Below, one piece after another: positions 36,001-42,815 of a stretch of DNA of 64,000 nt. Position 1 is the first letter of the stretch, and each line of letters opens with the position of its first letter. The notes under the pieces were generated by a model. It did no database searches. It worked only from the letters and a program-made list of their open reading frames with translations, and was not told where the DNA came from. The position numbers and the translations under genes were made by a program. The DNA lies in contig CAZDVQ010000005.1 of assembly GCA_964508975.1 (NCBI GenBank), forward strand, positions 62,001 through 126,000. Reading direction: 5' to 3'. This DNA comes from CAZDVQ01 sp964508975. Its GTDB lineage: Bacteria; Bacteroidota; Bacteroidia; Chitinophagales; Saprospiraceae.

Positions 36001-36798
36001 GAAGTAACTGCACTCTCAAAAGCTTTTGCCATTGCTATACCGCATGACCAAGCGATGGATGCCAAAGATGAAGTTTCGTTTTTCCAAGCCGTAAAAGCAA
36101 GGTTAGCAAAGTTTGATGGAACAGGTTCAGGAAGGACTGACGAAGAAATTGAAACGACTATTCGCCAAGTCATTGACAAGGCTTTGGTTTCAGAACAAGT
36201 AATTGACGTTTTCGATGCAGCAGGTATAAAGAAACCCGACATTTCCATTCTCTCAGAAGAGTTCCTCATGGAGCTGAAAGGCATGGAACATAAAAATGTA
36301 GCTTTGGAAGTTTTGAAAAAACTCTTAAATGATGAAATAAAATCAAGAGCTAAAAAGAACTTGGTGAAAAGCAGGACTTTTTTAGAAATGCTTGAAAATT
36401 CAATTAAGAAGTATCACAATAAAATTCTTACTGCTGCCGAAGTCATTGAAGAACTCATTAGATTAAGCAAGGACATTGTTGAAACTGACAATGAGTCTAA
36501 GCATCTGGGTTTGACCGACTTTGAATACGCTTTTTACACGGCAGTGGCCCATAATGATAGTGCAAGAGAACTGATGCAACAAGACAAGTTGAGAGAACTT
36601 GCTGTTGTATTGACTGAAACCATCAGGCAGAACGCTTCTATTGACTGGACAATTAAAGAAAGTGTAAAAGCCAAATTGAAAGTTGCCGTGAAGAGAATTT
36701 TAAGAAAATATGGTTATCCGCCTGATATGCAAATGTTGGCGACAGATACCGTTTTAAAACAAGCAGAACTTATCGCTAACGAATTGACAAATAAATAA
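33088..36798 (+). CDS. hsdR: Type I restriction endonuclease HsdR with an inserted DUF559 nuclease domain
   Basis: This motor/nuclease subunit has 1236 residues. The N-terminal PD-(D/E)XK nuclease has RPDIILFVNGIPLVVIELKN (about 139-158). Residues about 297-458 are an extra DUF559 endonuclease domain carried by a mobile element (see that entry). The helicase follows: Walker A THTQGSGKS-like HTQGSGKSL (near 495), DEAH (about 600), FTGTPIENTD and MQAIARVNRVYKDKPGG. Without the insert the length would be normal (about 1070). I chose the ATG at 33088; a TTG at 33079 is also in frame. All core motifs look intact, so the enzyme may work with two nuclease domains. Confidence 0.93.
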   Translation: MRITENIIEAFAIELLNNLGYEYIYAPDIAYDGENPERDSYAQVLLLNRLQNAVKRINYSIPADAQAEAIKEIQRIASPELLTNNETFHRLLTEGIPVSKRVDGEDRGDRVWLIDFKHPQNNDFVVANQFTIIENGNNKRPDIILFVNGIPLVVIELKNAADEKTTINAAFKQVETYKTIIPSLFTYNGFVVISDGLEAKAGSISAGLSRYMAWKSADGKAEASHLVSQLETLIQGMLKKETLIDLIRHFIVFEKSKKEDAVTGITTISTVKKLAAYHQYYAVNRAVESTLRATGFNSPPMEGWSQTGVVQFSSYGGAVEDSGDNYRNSKNYFELPYNPKLKERARELRQSGNLPEVLFWNQVKNKQFKGYDFDRQKVIGNYIVDFYCSNCQVVIEIDGSSHNDQIEYDAERDRYLESLGLTVIRIPVVNILQRMGNVLEMLYDHPALSGTPPEEGNLPYLSHLGGDLVTESPESYGLPGVKKQPVGDRKGGVVWHTQGSGKSLSMVFYTGKIVLALDNPTILVITDRNDLDDQLFDTFAASKQLLRQEPVQAEDRNQLKELLKVASGGVVFATVQKFQPEEGNVYELLSDRKNIVVIADEAHRTQYGFKAKTIDAKDGKGNVVGKKIVYGFAKYMRDALPNATYLGFTGTPIENTDVNTPAVFGNYVDIYDIAQAVEDGATVRIYYESRLAKVNLSEEGKQLVDDLDDELEQEDLTNTQKAKAKWTQLEALVGSENRTKNIAKDIVAHFSQRQEVFEGKGMIVSMSRRIAADLYQAIIDLKPEWHSDDLNKGVIKVVMTSASSDGPKISKHHTTKEQRRTLAERMKNPDDELQLVIVRDMWLTGFDAPSMHTLYIDKPMKGHNLMQAIARVNRVYKDKPGGLIVDYLGIAADLKKALAFYSDAGGKGDPTILQEQAVQLMLEKLEVVSQMYHGFEYETYFEADTSKKLSMILSAEEHILGLDDGKKRYINEVTALSKAFAIAIPHDQAMDAKDEVSFFQAVKARLAKFDGTGSGRTDEEIETTIRQVIDKALVSEQVIDVFDAAGIKKPDISILSEEFLMELKGMEHKNVALEVLKKLLNDEIKSRAKKNLVKSRTFLEMLENSIKKYHNKILTAAEVIEELIRLSKDIVETDNESKHLGLTDFEYAFYTAVAHNDSARELMQQDKLRELAVVLTETIRQNASIDWTIKESVKAKLKVAVKRILRKYGYPPDMQMLATDTVLKQAELIANELTNK
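33976..34459 (+). mobile_element. DUF559 endonuclease element inserted in frame in hsdR
   Basis: It is bounded by inverted repeats of about 43 bp. The left one (33976-34017) starts AATTCCCCTCCTATGGAGGGG; the right one (34417-34459) is its near-exact reverse complement, differing mainly in a 9-bp centre (GTCGCAGAC against CCCGATAGG). A second partial copy of the left repeat follows at 34019-34045. In between, in the hsdR frame, is a DUF559 (Vsr-like PD-(D/E)XK) domain: PYNPKLKERARELRQSGN, LFWNQVKNKQFKGYDFDR, IVDFYC and VVIEIDGSSH. The conserved ESPESYGLPGVKKQPVGDRK of HsdR resumes about 13 codons after it. No target duplication could be fixed by eye. Confidence 0.85.
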
Positions 36799-36803
36799 TT
36801 GAT

Positions 36804-37019
36804 ATGAACTACAATTTTGATGATATAAATATTGGAGATGAAGTAATTTTTAATTCAACTACTTCACAGAGTAATCACGACCTATATTGGAAGGTGATAC
36901 ATAAGGACGAAAAGACTAAAAATTTTATTATCCAACTTGATGAAATGGGTTATACTGACAAACGTTGGTAGATTAATATAAACGAAGTAATTGGACATAT
37001 TCCACTTGGGAAAAAATAA
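36804..37019 (+). pseudogene. Small gene interrupted by an in-frame TAG
   Basis: The ATG at 36804 lies 5 nt after the hsdR stop. It encodes 55 residues (MNYNFDDINIGDEVIFN...DEMGYTDKRW) before TAG at 36969-36971. The same frame then continues 15 codons (INI-NEVIGHIPLGKK) to TAA at 37017, and these read like the natural end of the protein. It is a point nonsense mutation, a sequencing error or a truncated gene. I do not recognise the family. The rest of the gap to 37174 shows nothing. Confidence 0.5.
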
Positions 37020-37174
37020 CCCAATGCACAACAAAACAGACAAACAATGACCGAAACAACCATGACAGACAGAACGCCAGCTTCTACCAGGCATTTAGCC
37101 CAATGGCGGATTATCATGTTTAGAAATGTGTTTCTTCCGCTCAAATCTCACAACTCACATCTCACCGCTCACAG

Positions 37175-38974
37175 CTAAAACTTGTACTTCAAGCCTGCCT
37201 GTAGGCCAAATTGGCGGTAGCGCTGGGTGTAATCGCTGTGCAAAGAACCCAAGCTTTGACGGTAAACACCCTGCAACAATATACTTATTTTTGGGGAGAT
37301 TTGATACTCTGCTTGAGCGGCAGCCAAGTAGTTGAACTGTACTTTACGGCTGGATAGCGGGCTTGCTGACAATAAGCCTACGCCCAGCAGGTCTTCATTC
37401 AACACATAACCTTGCTGTTTGTAGATAAGCCCAATGGCTGGGCCCGTTTGTAGGCCTACACCAAAGCGACCGAAGCGGAACTGATAGCCCAACAAAAGCG
37501 GCAACTCAATATAGGCGCTGCGCATGGTTTGCTTGAGTTTTGAAGCATCAGATACCGAGTAGTCGACCTGGGTTACTACAAGGCTTGTATCCTGGTATGT
37601 GCTGTGAATTTGCACGAAGAAGCTGTCCAAAACCTGTTGTGTTTGGATACTGTATACATAACGGCGTTGTAAATAGGTTGTATCTACCACCGACACGTTG
37701 TGGTAGCTGGTATCCTTCAAAAAGGTGCCGTTATAATTTGTACTGGTAGCCCATGAACCCATGTTTATACCGGTACTTAAACTCCAACGTTTGTAGTGCA
37801 TGCTGGCCAAAATACCCAGGCTTGGGGTTACGGTAGCAGCTTCAGATGCTTTACGTTGGTTGATAAAATTCGTTTGTTCGGTTGTGCTGCTAGCCAATTG
37901 ATGCATGTTGTACATGGCACCTGCTTGCACCGCAACACTATAGCTTAATGTTTTAGCTCGTTTGAGGATGGGTTGTGTTTCCGACTTTAATTTCGGTTCT
38001 TCAGGACGATCATTTGATACAATACCCGGGCTTTGTAGCGCATTTAGGGCAATGGCATCTAGTAGTTGAGTGCTGCGCAGTTCGGTTACTGCTGGGGGAA
38101 CCGTATTTTCAGCTGATTGAGCCACCGCAGTTGTATTGGCCGCTTGATTAGCAGTAGTGGTTTGTGGTGCATTAGGTACTTGATCAACACCGCTCGTAGT
38201 AGCAACAGGATTATTGTTGCTCGATGCGTTGGCGCTATTTTGCTGTGGTGCAGGGCTGGCGCTAGCAAGGCTTGATGTTCCGCTAACAGGAGGAACAACT
38301 GGTGTTTGAACCGAGTTTGGTGTAGCAGGCTGATTGTCTGTTTGATTTACCTTGCTGTTGGTAGGGCCTTTGGGGCTTGCAGGCGATACAGGGCTAGAGC
38401 TAGCCGTTGATGTTGACTTGGTACTGGCAACAATTGATGTGGCGGAACCTTTGCTAGGTTTAGCAGTTGAAACTGCGTTTGATGTTGTGTTTGATGTTGT
38501 GTTTGATGCTGCGTTTGATGCTGTGTTTGAAGTTGCGTTTGATGCTGTGTTGGGCGCTTTGTCAGTCGTAAAGCTTGGGGTTTGTGTTGGGGTATTTTTT
38601 AATTTGTTGGAAGCCGGTGGATTGGCCTGACTGTGGTTGTTGTTGGTACTTGACTGAATGGCGTTTGGTGTACTACTGCTAGAATTATCCTTTTTTTCAT
38701 TTTCATGCGTTGCCCGTGCATCGCTGTTGTGGGTATTTGGCTCGGCTGTTTCGGCTACTGGACGGCTAGAGTTTACCTGGTATAAGGTTACACCAAGGCC
38801 TATGAACAATATCAGGGATACGATCATCCATTTATAAAGGGGACGTTTTTGCTGCTTGACGGGGAGTGCTTGGTCAAGTAGGTCGGCGGCGGCTTCCCAA
38901 GCAGACTCATCGAAAGGGAAATCCCTTTCGGCGAGTTTGTCTTTGAAAAGATCATCTATGTTTGGCTTGTTCAT
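37175..38974 (-). CDS. Membrane-anchored low-complexity protein with outer-membrane beta-barrel domain
   Basis: This 599-residue protein has three parts. The cytoplasmic N-terminus (1-50; DFPFDESAWEAAADLLDQAL) resembles anti-sigma regulator starts, followed by one membrane helix (about 47-66; WMIVSLILFIGLGVTLY). A long linker rich in N, T, S, A and P (about 70-310) contains many SNTTSNA-like repeats. The C-terminal PorT-like beta-barrel domain (about 340-599) ends LQAGLKYKF. It lies 12 nt after an ECF sigma gene, so it may be its membrane partner spanning both membranes. The linker genes show slippage-prone GTTTGATGTTGT repeats. Confidence 0.75.
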   Translation of the reverse strand: MNKPNIDDLFKDKLAERDFPFDESAWEAAADLLDQALPVKQQKRPLYKWMIVSLILFIGLGVTLYQVNSSRPVAETAEPNTHNSDARATHENEKKDNSSSSTPNAIQSSTNNNHSQANPPASNKLKNTPTQTPSFTTDKAPNTASNATSNTASNAASNTTSNTTSNAVSTAKPSKGSATSIVASTKSTSTASSSPVSPASPKGPTNSKVNQTDNQPATPNSVQTPVVPPVSGTSSLASASPAPQQNSANASSNNNPVATTSGVDQVPNAPQTTTANQAANTTAVAQSAENTVPPAVTELRSTQLLDAIALNALQSPGIVSNDRPEEPKLKSETQPILKRAKTLSYSVAVQAGAMYNMHQLASSTTEQTNFINQRKASEAATVTPSLGILASMHYKRWSLSTGINMGSWATSTNYNGTFLKDTSYHNVSVVDTTYLQRRYVYSIQTQQVLDSFFVQIHSTYQDTSLVVTQVDYSVSDASKLKQTMRSAYIELPLLLGYQFRFGRFGVGLQTGPAIGLIYKQQGYVLNEDLLGVGLLSASPLSSRKVQFNYLAAAQAEYQISPKISILLQGVYRQSLGSLHSDYTQRYRQFGLQAGLKYKF

Positions 38975-38986
38975 ATGACAAGTAGG

Positions 38987-39556
38987 TTAAGCGTTAGTAG
39001 CGGTTACAGGAGCCAGGTGGTTTTGAAGCATGTTGCGGAGTTGTTGCCGGGCCGTTGAAACATGCCATTTGGAGGTGCCTTCGGTAATGTGCATCATTTC
39101 GGCAATTTCTTTGTGCGAGTAGCCATCGATGGCAAAAAGGTTAAAGATATTGGCCGTCATGGGAGCGAGTTGTTTGAGCATCTGGGCGAGCACCTCGGCG
39201 GTGAAGGCTTCTTCGGCGGCATTATCAACGCTGAGGTTACTGTTGGTAAAGTGTTGGTCTTGCCCATCGTAAACCATGTTTTCGCGATGCTTTTTCTGTT
39301 TGCGGTGCTCATCCAGGATAGTGTTGATTTGGACCCGACGTGCCCATGCTAGAAAGGGTTTATCGGGGGTGTAACTACCCAAGTTGAGGATAATTTTGAC
39401 AAAACCTTGGTTGAGGTACGATTGAGCTTCATTCATATCCTGAGCGTAGCGGTAGCAAACCGACATCAGCGGGCTATACAACAACTTGTAAAGCTCGTTA
39501 TGAGCTTTACGGTCGTTATCGCAACAGCGCTTTAATAATGTCGGGTCAATATTCAT
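38987..39556 (-). CDS. ECF-type RNA polymerase sigma factor
   Basis: This 189-residue sigma-70 family protein has region 2 (LYKLLYSPLMSVCYRYAQDMNEAQ, LAWARRVQINTILDEHRK) and region 4 (MLKQLAPMTANIFNLFAIDGYSHKEIAEMM, then TSKWHVSTARQQLR). I chose the ATG at 39556. The frame stays open upstream only because element E11 is stop-free there and encodes the duplicate RYAYTSLPQN, which is not protein-like. It is followed at 12 nt by the barrel protein gene, the usual Bacteroidota sigma/regulator pairing. Confidence 0.88.
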   Translation of the reverse strand: MNIDPTLLKRCCDNDRKAHNELYKLLYSPLMSVCYRYAQDMNEAQSYLNQGFVKIILNLGSYTPDKPFLAWARRVQINTILDEHRKQKKHRENMVYDGQDQHFTNSNLSVDNAAEEAFTAEVLAQMLKQLAPMTANIFNLFAIDGYSHKEIAEMMHITEGTSKWHVSTARQQLRNMLQNHLAPVTATNA

Positions 39557-39576
39557 GCACAAAGGATGATGCCAGT

Positions 39577-39810
39577 AAAAACTGCCTTGCGGCAGCGAGG
39601 TATAAGCGTAGCGGTTTTGCGGCAGCGATGTATAAGCGTAGCGGTTTTGCGGAGCAAAAACAAATGTGCTCAATGCACATTTGTAGCTAGCGCACCATTT
39701 GCTCCCGCAAATGGCTCAGTGGCCCGCAGGGCCAGACCGCGCAGCGGGCCGAGCGAATAGCGAGCTGCGCAACGTAGCGCCGACCGCGAAGCGGGCGGGC
39801 CGCCCAAATC
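39577..39810 (-). repeat. GC-rich structured dispersed element, long composite copy E11
   Basis: On the minus strand it starts GATTTGGGCGGCCCGCCC, with the stems TGGCCCTGCGGGCCA and CCATTTGCGGGAGCAAATGG. It then has the tail ACAAATGTGC...CACATTTGT and TTTTTGCTCCGCAAAACCGC as in E7. The tail ends in two exact-length 30-bp direct repeats (39587-39616 and 39617-39646, TTGCGGCAGCGA[GT]GTATAAG type) and a third partial unit. It lies between the sigma gene and the PKD protein gene. Confidence 0.85.
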
Positions 39811-39827
39811 TATCTATTTAAAAAGCG

Positions 39828-39858
39828 TATCAGGCTGGCTTGTACACCAGCCTGACAC
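39828..39858 (-). terminator. Rho-independent terminator of the 905-residue PKD protein
   Basis: On the minus strand GTGTCAGGCTGG and CCAGCCTGATAC flank the loop TGTACAAG, followed by GCTTTTT. It sits 15 nt past the stop. Confidence 0.85.
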
Positions 39859-39873
39859 GGCTCTTTGGTTTTA

Positions 39874-42591
39874 TTAAGGAACAACAACTCGGGTTTGGGC
39901 AAGCTGTTTACCAGACGATGCCTGGATGATGTACATACCAGCGGGAAGGGCTTTGAGGTTGAGCTGGTGTGTAAAAGTATCAGCATTACCTTGAACTGCT
40001 TCGCGGATGCAACTTACGCCAGCGGTGTTGATGACTTGAATGGTCATTTCATCATCGCCAAAAGCTTTGAGTTGGATGTTCAGCAATCCGTCGGCAGCGA
40101 TTGGGTTCGGGAAAGCGATCATTTCAGCGGGCATGCTTGCAGTAGCACTAGTGCTGGTAACGGTACTTTCAGGCGAGATAACGCTGAGCCCGAAGCCAGT
40201 TTGGCCACGCATCATGAGGTTGCCGAGGGTATCAAGGCCGATAGAATCGCAGTAAGTACTGGTACAACCGTTGATGGTATCGTTGATGGTCAAGCAGATG
40301 TTGTACATACCGGCAGTGGTGAAATTGTGGCTAGGGTACATATCGGTAGAGGTATGACCGTCGCCAAAATCCCAGAAGTAGCTGATACCTGCAGTGTTGT
40401 AGTTTGCGCCGTATGAAGCATTGATCAACACGAGCGTATTACCAACGCTGTTGTCTACGAAAGGCAAGAAGTAAGCGGCGCAAGGCTGGAGTTGACCCAC
40501 ATAGATGTACTCTACCCAAGTGCTGGTGCAAATACCATCGTTGATGGTAAGGGTAACGGGGTATACGCCAGGCATGGTATAGCAGTGGCTAGGGTTAGGA
40601 CTGGTGCTGGTAGAGCCATCGCCAAAATCGTAGAAATACTGCACGTTGGGGTTGGCTGAAAATGACAAGTCGAGGAAGTCATAGCAATTTTGGCCGGTAC
40701 CGCTAGGTGTAGTATAGAAGTAAGCAAAGCAATTGTAGCTGGAGTTACTACCTGTAAAGTCGATGTAGTAAGCGTAAGTATTGCTACAGCCAGTGGTATC
40801 GCTGATGGTCAACGAAACCAAGTACATGCCTAGCGTGGTGTAAGCATGAGTGGTAGAGCTAGTACCTGTTACGATGGTGCCGTCGCCAAAATCCCAGGTG
40901 TAAGTGCTGGCGGTAGTGTTGTAAGCCTCTACATAGATTGCATTGGATTGGCCAGCAGGATCAGGCAAAATATTAAAGTTAGCATCGCAGTAGCCATTAT
41001 TATAACCGACATAAATGATATCTTGCCAGATGCTACTGCAGACGCCATCGCTGACGGTAAGGGTGGCGTAATAAATGCCTGGGGCTGCGTAGCAGTGAGC
41101 GGGGTTAGGGTCGGTGCTTGTGCTGCCATCGCCAAAATCATAGTAGTAGCTGGTGATTGGTCCGCTGCCACCTTGTGAGAAATTGCTAAAGTTGAAGCAA
41201 GTACCCGATGGATTATTAGGTTGTGCGAAGAAATAAGCTAAACAGCTGTTGGTTATAGCTGAATCAACATAAACCCATTGACAGTAGCTTGGAGCAGAAC
41301 AAAGGGTGTCGTTAACGTTCAAGCAAATTTCAAACTGGCCTGTGGAAGGGAAGGTATAAGTGAAGTACGTATTGTTGTTGTTCACGAAGGGAGCACCGTC
41401 GATGGTCCAGGTGTAATTGTTGGAAGCAGATTGCGAGTAATTGTAAAACTCCACTTCAAGTGGACTTTGATAGCTTAAACCTGCGCTGAAAAAAGCAAAA
41501 CAGTTTTGGTTTAACTGATGGTGTACAACATAGCAGTATGTATTTGTGCACGTAGAATCGGCAACGCTTAAGCACACTTGGTAGGAACCAGGCTGTTGAT
41601 AGCTATGGCTAGCCTGAGGCATAAAACCTTGCATGGTGGAGCCGTCGCCAAAATCCCAGGTATAACTTGTATAATATGTGGTAGTTGCTACAAAATTATA
41701 AACAGAGGCATTATTGGGGTCTAGACTAGCGTTGAAAGTGGCATCGCAGTATGGATTGGGTGAGGTTGTAATCGTTTCGGTGTAGGTACTGGTGCAAGTA
41801 CCAGAAGTAACGATATAAGTTACGGTGTAGGTACCCGGTTGCGTGTAGCAATGTGTTGGGTTAGCGTCGGTAGAAGTATTACCATCGCCAAAATCAAAGA
41901 AGTATGATGCTGTAGGGCCATTGTAGCTGCTTTGGTCGAAGAAATGAAAGCAACCGCTTCCGAGTGGGAAAGCGGCAAAAGAAGCATTGCAGCCATTATT
42001 TATGGCCGTATCGACATAAATTTGTTCGCAGTAATTGCTCGTGCAGTTTGTATCGGAAATGGTCAAGCAAACATCGTAAAGGCCAACACCAGGGAACGTA
42101 AAGTTGGTGCTAGCAGTATTAGTAGATACTTGTACGTTGTTGACCGTCCAAGTGGCGGAGCTAAAATTACCAGATGATTGGTTGACAAACTGGTAATCGA
42201 AAGGCGAGGTGTTGGTTAAACCATAATAGAAATAAGCATAGCAGGAGAGGTTTGGATGGCAAAAATCACCTGTAAAGTTGATTAGGTTTGTGCCGGGTAC
42301 CATGTAATAGCCCTGCTGGGTTATTTGACCCTGGCAGTTGTAAAATTCAACCAAAAACAAGAAACTACCTGAGTTATTCAGGTTAAAACTTGTTTGCACG
42401 TATCCTTGCCCGTCGGTATTTGCGGTAAAGGTTTGCACTATTGAACCGATACTATCAATCTGATAAATAGTTACGGGAATCGGGGCGGTAACATTGGCAA
42501 TAAAGCCATCCACGACAACAGGGAACTGTTGTGCTTGTACAGTAATAATAGAAAGACATCCAATTAAAAAAGCAAGAATCATTTTTTTCAT
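39874..42591 (-). CDS. T9SS-secreted PKD-repeat protein
   Basis: This 905-residue protein has a signal peptide (ILAFLIGCLSIITVQA), then a chain of immunoglobulin-like PKD domains. Six have the canonical DFGDG with HxYxxPGxYxVxL strands and two are degenerate (TWTVNN, TWTIDG). It ends in a type A T9SS sorting domain of about 80 residues (IAFPNPIAADGLLNIQL..., LPAGMYIIQASSGKQLAQTR). It would be exported through T9SS and anchored or released at the cell surface, as an adhesin-like or scaffold protein. The C-terminus is nearly identical to that of the next PKD gene, a recent paralogue. Confidence 0.9.
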   Translation of the reverse strand: MKKMILAFLIGCLSIITVQAQQFPVVVDGFIANVTAPIPVTIYQIDSIGSIVQTFTANTDGQGYVQTSFNLNNSGSFLFLVEFYNCQGQITQQGYYMVPGTNLINFTGDFCHPNLSCYAYFYYGLTNTSPFDYQFVNQSSGNFSSATWTVNNVQVSTNTASTNFTFPGVGLYDVCLTISDTNCTSNYCEQIYVDTAINNGCNASFAAFPLGSGCFHFFDQSSYNGPTASYFFDFGDGNTSTDANPTHCYTQPGTYTVTYIVTSGTCTSTYTETITTSPNPYCDATFNASLDPNNASVYNFVATTTYYTSYTWDFGDGSTMQGFMPQASHSYQQPGSYQVCLSVADSTCTNTYCYVVHHQLNQNCFAFFSAGLSYQSPLEVEFYNYSQSASNNYTWTIDGAPFVNNNNTYFTYTFPSTGQFEICLNVNDTLCSAPSYCQWVYVDSAITNSCLAYFFAQPNNPSGTCFNFSNFSQGGSGPITSYYYDFGDGSTSTDPNPAHCYAAPGIYYATLTVSDGVCSSIWQDIIYVGYNNGYCDANFNILPDPAGQSNAIYVEAYNTTASTYTWDFGDGTIVTGTSSTTHAYTTLGMYLVSLTISDTTGCSNTYAYYIDFTGSNSSYNCFAYFYTTPSGTGQNCYDFLDLSFSANPNVQYFYDFGDGSTSTSPNPSHCYTMPGVYPVTLTINDGICTSTWVEYIYVGQLQPCAAYFLPFVDNSVGNTLVLINASYGANYNTAGISYFWDFGDGHTSTDMYPSHNFTTAGMYNICLTINDTINGCTSTYCDSIGLDTLGNLMMRGQTGFGLSVISPESTVTSTSATASMPAEMIAFPNPIAADGLLNIQLKAFGDDEMTIQVINTAGVSCIREAVQGNADTFTHQLNLKALPAGMYIIQASSGKQLAQTRVVVP

Positions 42592-42674
42592 GGTGATTTA
42601 CTTTTTGTCAATGACATTTTGAGAAAATACTCGAACACTATCACGCGTACATTGGCCAGGAGGTTGGGGAAGGA

Positions 42675-42700
42675 GGCATATTTTTTTTAAAAAATATGCC
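42675..42700. other. A+T-rich palindrome
   Basis: GGCATATTTTTT and AAAAAATATGCC form a near-perfect stem with a 2-nt loop, 84 bp upstream of the 905-residue PKD gene on its own promoter side. Confidence 0.5.
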
Positions 42701-42725
42701 AGAATCGTTCAAGCCGTGAAACAGT

Positions 42726-42762
42726 GATGCCCATGCCGCGTCAAAAAGTGGGCATGGGCATC
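42726..42762. terminator. Strong hairpin after the shorter PKD gene
   Basis: GATGCCCATGCC and GGCATGGGCATC form a 12-bp stem with a 13-nt loop, about 55 nt past the stop of the 562-residue PKD gene. The T-run on the minus strand lies within the loop, so its efficiency is unclear. Confidence 0.55.
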
Positions 42763-42815
42763 AAAAATAAACTAAATAATTGGATGCGTTACTAAGGGAT
42801 TACCCAGAACATATC

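Noticed and set aside
39557..39673. N-terminal extension of the ECF sigma factor
   Set aside because: It translates the 30-bp repeats of E11 (RYAYTSLPQN twice); sigma homology begins at 39556.
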